A stretch of 64,000 bases of DNA. It comes from Enterococcus quebecensis. Its GTDB lineage: Bacteria; Bacillota; Bacilli; Lactobacillales; Enterococcaceae. This document shows, piece by piece, positions 57,838 through 64,000 of the stretch. A model generated the notes under the pieces. It had not been told where the DNA came from and ran no database searches. It saw nothing but the letters and a program-made list of their open reading frames with translations. A program made the translations under genes and the position numbers. The stretch is taken from contig NZ_MIKB01000012.1 in assembly GCF_001730365.1 (NCBI RefSeq), positions 352,287 through 416,286 of the forward strand, written 5' to 3'. Numbering within the stretch: the first letter of the stretch is position 1; each line of letters opens with the position of its first letter.

Positions 57838-58005
57838 TGAAAGAATGATTTTATAAAAAAGGTATATTTGTTATCATTTATTCTAGCTATTTGTTTTGCA
57901 TCATTAGACTTTAATAATGTTGGGTAGTCTCAAAAAAAGTGAATGGATACGGCCAAAACTTTTGATATTGTGATTTATCTAAGATGAACTTAATTCCCCA
58001 AATTA
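57838..58005 (+). pseudogene. Decayed small membrane protein gene
   Basis: A start-like ATGAAAGAATGA runs straight into a stop. In the next frame NDFIKKVYLLSFILAICFA is a membrane-helix-like segment, ended by TAG. A further frame then gives SLKKSEWIRPKLLIL before TGA. At least two frame disruptions in about 150 bp. It was probably the membrane partner of the XRE gene directly upstream. Confidence 0.5.
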
Positions 58006-58084
58006 AAATAAGAAGTCAGACAAAAGAATAGATAAAATAAAAGCAATTAGATTTAAAAGCGCACCAGTCCACTAATCATCATTG

Positions 58085-58251
58085 TTGGAATCTAAAAATA
58101 TTTTTATATAATCAATACTACAAGAAATCAGTAAGTATCCAATTAAACATCGATAAAAAAATGATCTGTTGTATCTTTTAGGAGAGCACAATGGATCATA
58201 AGATATATTGCCTCACCATTTCTGCAAAAAATGGTGAGGTTATTTTGTTTT
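58085..58251 (+). ncRNA. Candidate short transcript with possible 20-aa peptide
   Basis: TTGGAA (58085)-16 bp-TATAAT (58107) is a good promoter. CCTCACCATTT/AAATGGTGAGG (58211-58239) followed by TTATTTTGTTTT is a good terminator. The RNA would be about 130 nt. It includes TTAGGAG with an ATG at 58191 opening a 20-codon frame (MDHKIYCLTISAKNGEVILF) that runs through the terminator stem. It could be an sRNA or leader-like peptide gene; no family recognised. Confidence 0.4.
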
Positions 58252-58731
58252 AATTGATAATTGTTTGCATTATTTACTCTAGTTTTTTTACTATTTGATT
58301 TAACAATAAAGTTATTTTTACAGAAAAAACATTTTCTTTTTCTCGAAGTTCTGTTACTTTTGGATTAAAAATTATTTGTCTTCATTAGTTTCGAATATTA
58401 GTAACTTTGATTTGTATCAAAGAAAAAAAGAGGTATTGAATGAAATCTTGTATTTAGAGTAAGGTCTCACATTTGGAGCATTTTGCAGATAAATAAGTGT
58501 TTTTTGTTTTCATAGATAATTAAATTGTACTTATGAATTTAAATACTTTATTTTAAATGAAACATTGTTTTTTTTAAAATTATAAATAGAAATCTTATTG
58601 TAGATAATTACTTACTCGTGGTATAGTTGTAATGTGTATACAAACGTTTCAGTAAAGCGTAAGTTGAGAGAAAACGAAGAAGTGTTATTTACAGAAATTG
58701 TTCGCATAAAATAGCGAAGGGAAGTATTTAA
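58252..58731. other. AT-rich gap before hsdR
   Basis: 480 bases without a supported gene. GTGGTATAGT near 58619 may be an extended -10 promoter for hsdR. GAAGGGAAG at 58716 is the hsdR ribosome binding site. Confidence 0.45.
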
Positions 58732-61719
58732 TTGGCAGAAGCAAAATTTGAAGAGGCTTTAATTAAAAAGCTTGAAGCTGAAGGCTGGACTTATCGTAAA
58801 GAATTATCCAACGTCAGCATAAAAAAAATTGAACAACATTGGCGTGACATTTTAAATGAAACTAACGCCTATAAGTTAAAAGGAATCCCACTGTCTGATG
58901 TTGAATTTGGATTGATTCTCCAAGAGTTACAACGTGTTCGAACGCCTTACGATGCTCAACTTTTATTGGTTGGTGCTGGTGGAGTGGGATCAATTCCTAT
59001 TACTCGTGATGATGGTTCTAGTTTAGAAGTCGAAATCTTTTATGAAGAGGACGTGGCAGGTGGACGATCTCGTTACGAGATCGTCACTCAAGTGAGGTTT
59101 GATGATTTACCTAAAGGGTTAACGACGAAACGGATTATTGATATAGCTCTGCTGATCAATGGAATTCCGGTTGGACATATTGAGGAAAAGGACGAACATG
59201 TACAAAATCAATGGCGTGCTTTCGAGCAGTTGAAGGGCTACCATGGTGACGGGCTATATGAAGGATTGTTTGCGTTTGTACAAGTCCAATTCATCATGAG
59301 CCAACATTCAGCGCATTATTTTGCACGACCAAATTCAGTTGAGCATTACAATAAAACATTTGTGTTTGGCTGGCGAGATGAAAATAATAAAGACGTTACA
59401 GATGCATTTGAGTTTGCCCATCAAGTATTGGGAATCCCAGCGTTACATCGTTTAATCACAGTTAATATGATTCCAGACGCATCAAACAACAATTTGATGG
59501 TTATGCGTAGCTACCAAATTCAAGCAACACGAGAAATTATACAGCGTATGAAAGAAATGGAAGCAAGCGGTCTTATACAAAAGGAAGGTGGTTATATTTG
59601 GCACACAACTGGCTCTGGAAAAACAGTTACATCTTTTAAGGTTGCTCAGTTGTTAGCGTCAGCCCCTAGAATTAGGAACGTGCTATTTATCGTAGATCGT
59701 GTTGATTTGATTGATCAAACACTCGATAACTTTAAGGATTATGCTTATATGCACTTTAAAAATCGTATTAAAAAGGTTAATGGCCGCGAATTAAAGAGAG
59801 AATTGAAGCACAAGGGTGCATCACAAATCTTACTAATATCTGTTCAAGGATTAACAAAAGCTGTTAAACGAGGATTAGAAAACGATGATTGGAACGTTAT
59901 CATTATGGATGAAGCTCATCGAAGTGCCAGTGGCGACTCGGTGCACTTAATCAAAAAAGCTTTTAAGAAAACGACGTGGTTTGGTTTTACTGGTACCCCG
60001 AACTTCTACAGCGATGAAATAAACGATGTAAAAACAACTCGAGATATCTCAACTCACGATATTTTTGGAAAACGTCTGCATACATATACAATTAAAGATG
60101 CGATTGGCGATGGCAATGTTTTAGGTTTTGATGTAACGTACTTCAAACCGCTATGGGTTGTCGAACACCCGCAAGACCAATTCTCCGAAAAAGACTATGA
60201 AAAAGAAGTATATCAAAGTGATGTCTATCGTCAGGAAGTAGTCCAAGATATTCTTGATAATTGGAACAAAACATCAAGTGGTGCATTAATTGCAGGAATA
60301 CGTAAAGAGAACACATTTCAAGCGATGCTTGCTGTGTCTGGTAGGCAAGCCGTTGTACACTACTACAATATCTTTAAAGAGAAAGCACCACATTTAAATA
60401 TTGCAATGACATTTTCTCATGATGAATCTAATGAATCTGGTACCAAGGAGCAAAATGAAGCACTCAAAAAAGCGATTAAGAGCTATACTAAAAAATTCAA
60501 TGTTCCAAGTATTTTGGACGCTAAAAAACCAACTCGGGCGTATATGCTAGATATCACGAAGCGGCTAGCTCGTAAGAAACCATATAATCAAGGTAAAGAC
60601 GAAGAGCGACTGGATTTAGTGATTGTTTCAGATCAATTGTTGACTGGTTTCGATTCAAAATTCGTCAATATGATCTACATGGACAAAACGCTAAAAGAAG
60701 GAATGCTCATTCAGGCGATGTCTAGGACAAACAGAGCATTCGATCTCAACAGTAAACCTCATGGAAAAGTGCGCTTCTATCGTCAAGGGGACGAAATGCA
60801 AGAGTTTGTTGAAAATGCATTACGGATTTATACAAGAGGTGGGAACGACACCCTTCAAGAAGCAGAGAAAGAAGCAAAAAATCAACGAACTCAAGAGTTA
60901 GAGGACGACGATATTTTAGCGAAACCTCAAAGCCATCAAATAAACGATTTAGAAGAAGCCGTTTCAAGATTAAAACAACTAGCGGGCACGGACTTTAGCC
61001 AAGTACCTCGTGGACAACGTGATTTAAAAGAGTTTGTAAATCTTGCTTTATCTACACAGAATGTTATTCAACGCTTGGTACAGCAGGGATACGAACTAGG
61101 AAGCGAGATTGAAGCGTTAGACGAAAAACGTGAACCAACTGGAAAGATGGTTCGACTTGATATTTCAAGTATTGAAGAATTTGGGGCTTTACAAGCACGG
61201 TTAAATGATGCAAGAGAGAGATTACCAGAAGATGAACGCCCTGATCTTACCGAAATCAAAATAGGAATTGAATTTTATCACCACGAAATAATTGATTATG
61301 ATAGATTGGTGGAACTTTTAAATGTGTTTATGGATGATAAGACTAAAACGAACAAAGAAGCAATTGATAAGCACATTACTCCGATGGACGATGAAAGTCG
61401 TCAAGAAATCCATGAGATTGTGGATGATATCGAAGCTGGTGAGATTACCCAACATTTTACAACAGAATCTCTTCAAGATACACGAAAGAAATATCGTACT
61501 GAGCGTCGAGAACTAAAGATTCGCCGTTGGGCAGCAAATCAAGATGTAAATGGAAATAGGATTGTAGAAGCGTTCGATTTGTTTTTACCTGGACATACGC
61601 TCATTGATAATCCAAAACTTGCTGATATTGTACATGCGATTGAAGAGGAAGAAAATATTGGATTCTTCGGAGCCTCAGATTTTGAAGAAGCATTGATGAC
61701 ATTTTTCAACTCGTTATAA
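58732..61719 (+). CDS. hsdR: Type I restriction enzyme R subunit
   Basis: A 995-aa motor and nuclease subunit. The N-terminal PD-(D/E)xK nuclease domain shows RIIDIALLINGIPVGHIEEK (Asp ... ExK). The SF2 helicase has Walker A TGSGKT near residue 294, DEAH box IIMDEAHRS, TGTPN, and motif VI QAMSRTNRAF. The C-terminal part is helical and assembles with HsdM. TTG start with GAAGGGAAG 8 bp upstream. Intact, although the neighbouring hsdM is frameshifted. Type IC-like by general appearance. Confidence 0.93.
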   Translation: MAEAKFEEALIKKLEAEGWTYRKELSNVSIKKIEQHWRDILNETNAYKLKGIPLSDVEFGLILQELQRVRTPYDAQLLLVGAGGVGSIPITRDDGSSLEVEIFYEEDVAGGRSRYEIVTQVRFDDLPKGLTTKRIIDIALLINGIPVGHIEEKDEHVQNQWRAFEQLKGYHGDGLYEGLFAFVQVQFIMSQHSAHYFARPNSVEHYNKTFVFGWRDENNKDVTDAFEFAHQVLGIPALHRLITVNMIPDASNNNLMVMRSYQIQATREIIQRMKEMEASGLIQKEGGYIWHTTGSGKTVTSFKVAQLLASAPRIRNVLFIVDRVDLIDQTLDNFKDYAYMHFKNRIKKVNGRELKRELKHKGASQILLISVQGLTKAVKRGLENDDWNVIIMDEAHRSASGDSVHLIKKAFKKTTWFGFTGTPNFYSDEINDVKTTRDISTHDIFGKRLHTYTIKDAIGDGNVLGFDVTYFKPLWVVEHPQDQFSEKDYEKEVYQSDVYRQEVVQDILDNWNKTSSGALIAGIRKENTFQAMLAVSGRQAVVHYYNIFKEKAPHLNIAMTFSHDESNESGTKEQNEALKKAIKSYTKKFNVPSILDAKKPTRAYMLDITKRLARKKPYNQGKDEERLDLVIVSDQLLTGFDSKFVNMIYMDKTLKEGMLIQAMSRTNRAFDLNSKPHGKVRFYRQGDEMQEFVENALRIYTRGGNDTLQEAEKEAKNQRTQELEDDDILAKPQSHQINDLEEAVSRLKQLAGTDFSQVPRGQRDLKEFVNLALSTQNVIQRLVQQGYELGSEIEALDEKREPTGKMVRLDISSIEEFGALQARLNDARERLPEDERPDLTEIKIGIEFYHHEIIDYDRLVELLNVFMDDKTKTNKEAIDKHITPMDDESRQEIHEIVDDIEAGEITQHFTTESLQDTRKKYRTERRELKIRRWAANQDVNGNRIVEAFDLFLPGHTLIDNPKLADIVHAIEEEENIGFFGASDFEEALMTFFNSL

Positions 61720-61767
61720 GTAAATGAAACGTTTAATTTAAAGATAAGAGAAAGTAGGAAAAATTTA

Positions 61768-63352
61768 ATGGTACTTTCAAATGAACAGCAAACAAAAATG
61801 TGGGCGATGCTCAATCAAACACGTGGACAAATTGGACTAACTGCTTACAAGGACTATATCTTTGGAATTTTGTTTTATAAATATCTATCTGAAAAAGCAA
61901 CTCGATGGTTAGAGAGCGTTCTACGTGGTGAAACATGGGAAAATATTTATGCTCAAGATTCCGCTAAAGCTTTAGATTATATGAAAAAGAACCTTGGCTA
62001 TTCAACCAAATGATTTTTTTACAGATTGGAAAAAAGCAATTGATGAAGATCGTTTTAATATTGGGATGATGACTGATACATTCGGTCACTTTAACCAACA
62101 AATAGCGTTAGAAGCGAAAGGTGATTTTGAAGGTATCTTTGATGGCATGCGCTTCGATAGTGCTGATTTAGGCGCTAATGTACAAGCTCGTGCCAGTGTG
62201 ATGATTTCTATGATTGAGTTACTATCATCCCCTGAATTTGATTTATCTAGTAGTGATGATACTGTTTCAGATATTTATGAATATTTAGTTGCGCAATTTG
62301 CCACTGTACTAGCATCTGATATGGGACAATACTATACACCAAAAGAGATTTCTGGTGTTATGGCTCAAATTTTAACTTTTGGTCGAGAAGAGGAAGAAAA
62401 TTTCTCTATCTATGATCCTACTGTCGGTTCTGGTTCCCTTTTACTCACAACAGCAAGCTGTATGAAAAATTCACATAAACGTGGAATGATTAAGTATTTT
62501 GGTCAAGAAAAAGACGCAACCCCTTACCGTTTATCAAGGATGAACTTAATGATGCACGGTGTCGAGTATAATGATATCAGTATCAATCATGCGGACTCGC
62601 TTGAAAGTGACTGGCCAGATGGTGTTGTAGACGGAAAAGATAATCCACGAATGTTTGACGCTGTAATGGCAAATCCACCGTATTCGGCTCACTGGGATAG
62701 TAAAGACCATGAAGATGATCCGCGTTGGCGTGAATATGGTGTTGCTCCTAAGACAAAAGCTGATTATGCATTCTTATTACACTGCTTGTATCACTTAGAG
62801 GATAGTGGTCGTATGGCGATTATTTTACCCCATGGTGTATTGTTCCGTGGTGCTGCTGAAGGCCGTATCCGTAAAGCACTAATTAATAAACATCAGATTG
62901 AAGCTATAATTGGGTTCCCTGATAAACTATTCTTAAATACATCTATTCCAGTTTGTGTCTTGATTATAAGAAAGAACCGTGTAGAGTCAGATATTCTATT
63001 TGTTGATGCAAGTAAAGATTTTGAGAAATTAAAAAAACAAAATCATTTGCGATTTGAAGATGTTGAGAAGATTGTCGATACAGTGATTAATCGCAAAGAA
63101 ATAGAGAAATACTCTCATATTGCAACGTTAGATGAAATTAAAGAGAATGATTACAACTTAAATATTCCTCGATATGTTGATACTTTTGAAGAAGAAGAAC
63201 GTATTGATATAGTAGATTTGAGTAAAGAAATGGTCACGTTGAATTCTGAAATTGAAAAGGCTGAAAGTGATTTCTTGTCATTGCTGGATGAGCTTGCTGT
63301 AACTCCTGATACAAAGGATATAATCGAAGCTACAAAGGCGGTTTTTCGATGA
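61768..63352 (+). pseudogene. hsdM: Type I methyltransferase subunit hsdM, frameshifted
   Basis: Two overlapping frames together make a normal HsdM. The first 75 or so residues (MVLSNEQQTKMWAMLNQTRGQIG... to MKKNLGYS) end at a TGA at 62011. The rest continues in another frame from AIQPNDFFTDWKKA, with the SAM site DPTVGSGSLLL, catalytic MANPPYSAHWD, and the C-terminal coiled region. The break is at GGCTATTCAACC (about 62000). An intact version would read GYAIQP, explained by loss of one copy of a GCTAT pair (5 bp). Otherwise undamaged. A sequencing error cannot be excluded. Confidence 0.85.
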
Positions 63353-64000
63353 AAGATGAGGAAAAAAACATACCTGTGCTTCGATTTGACGGCTTTTTTG
63401 ACGATTGGGAACAGCGTAAGTTGGGGGAAATTGCTGAAAGTTTCGAGTACGGACTAAATGCGCCTGCAAAAGAATTTGATGGTGAACACAAATATATTAG
63501 AATTACAGATATAGATGATAATAGTCATAAATTTATTCAAAATAAAATTACTTCTCCAGATATTAATTTTAAAAGCGCTGATAAATATAAACTTCAAAAA
63601 GGAGATATACTTTTCGCACGAACAGGAGCAAGTGTTGGAAAATCGTATTACTATAATGAAAGTGACGGATTAGTTTATTATGCAGGGTTCCTAATTCGTG
63701 CAAGAATTAGACCACAATACAGTCATGAATTTATATTTCAAAACACATTAACAGATACTTATGACAAATTTATCAAGATTACTTCGCAACGTTCTGGACA
63801 GCCTGGCGTTAACGCTGAGGAATACTCTAACTTCAAAATAATGACACCCAGTACTGAAGAACAAAAAAAAATCGGCTCCTTCTTCAAACAACTCGACAAT
63901 ACCATCGCTCTTCATCAACGTAAGTTAGATGCTTTGAAGCGGTTGAAAAAAGGTTTTTTACAACAACTATTCCCTGAAAATAGGGAGAAGGTGCCCAAGG
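63349..64000 (+). CDS. hsdS: Type I specificity subunit HsdS (partial, runs off the window)
   Basis: 217 codons are visible without a stop. The ATG overlaps the hsdM stop (ATGA). First target-recognition domain about residues 20-170 (starts FDDWEQRKLGEIAESFEYG; contains KGDILFARTGASVGKS and GQPGVNAEEY). Then the conserved spacer helix PSTEEQKKIGSFFKQLDNTIALHQRKLDALKRLKKGFLQQLFP. The second recognition domain should follow beyond position 64000. Determines the DNA sequence recognised by the complex. Confidence 0.93.
   Translation, partial: MKDEEKNIPVLRFDGFFDDWEQRKLGEIAESFEYGLNAPAKEFDGEHKYIRITDIDDNSHKFIQNKITSPDINFKSADKYKLQKGDILFARTGASVGKSYYYNESDGLVYYAGFLIRARIRPQYSHEFIFQNTLTDTYDKFIKITSQRSGQPGVNAEEYSNFKIMTPSTEEQKKIGSFFKQLDNTIALHQRKLDALKRLKKGFLQQLFPENREKVPK

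Overview
The window looks like chromosomal DNA of an Enterococcus species, probably a relative of E. faecalis rather than E. faecium (inference). The DNA is AT-rich with strong AGGAGG-type ribosome binding sites, low-GC Gram-positive promoters, a T-box leader and a cre site. Several core blocks are typical of enterococci: comGA-GG + methyltransferase + ackA, prmA-rsmE-relA-dtd, T-box-hisS-aspS, and cggR-gap-pgk-tpiA-eno.

Layout. 1-5.3 kb: an L-ascorbate (ula) operon, ulaG'-ulaC-ulaA-[4 x 117-bp tandem repeat]-ulaB-ulaD-ulaE-ulaF. 5.3-6.7 kb: an APC amino-acid permease behind a promoter that carries a perfect inverted repeat. 6.7-7.2 kb: three successive intrinsic-terminator hairpins, at least two behind promoter-like -10 boxes. 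7.2-13.4 kb: an intact seven-gene comG pseudopilus operon, a DNA-methyltransferase-like protein and acetate kinase. 13.5-16 kb (minus strand): a universal stress protein, a small membrane protein, a 6S RNA and rarA. 16-22.5 kb: mpg, a DUF3013 protein, prmA, rsmE, a DeoC-like pseudoenzyme, relA and dtd, followed by a decayed gene on the minus strand. 23-31.4 kb: a choline/carnitine acyltransferase, a Zur-box-controlled ZinT-like lipoprotein, T-box-hisS-aspS, an RpiR regulator and an ankyrin lipoprotein. 31.6-34.4 kb (minus): a PTS EIIC plus 6-phospho-beta-glucosidase pair with a perfect cre box. 34.6-42.3 kb: a YitT protein, a small membrane protein, and the central glycolytic operon with a CggR operator.

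42.3-46.4 kb is the main accessory region. An IS200-type element and a tightly overlapping four-gene type VII secretion cargo cassette (TIGR04197 effector, DUF3958 protein, LXG toxin, membrane protein that is probably the immunity factor) sit between two nearly identical ~295-bp direct repeats made of the 3' end of eno and its terminator. No integrase or secretion machinery is visible. 46.4-57.1 kb: an XRE membrane regulator, DUF975 and DUF4822 proteins, a histidine kinase/response regulator pair followed by a flavinylation-motif lipoprotein and a SHOCT protein, an MFS transporter plus M20 amidohydrolase, DUF2200 and a MazG-like pyrophosphohydrolase. 57.5-58.7 kb: a small XRE gene, a decayed membrane gene and a possible small RNA. 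58.7-64 kb: a type I restriction-modification locus, hsdR-hsdM-hsdS, in which hsdM is frameshifted and hsdS runs off the window.

The most unusual signals are the eno-bounded T7SS cassette, the 117-bp repeat array inside the ula operon, the frameshifted hsdM behind an intact hsdR, the T-box with overlapping Asp and His specifier codons, and the serial short terminator units upstream of comGA.
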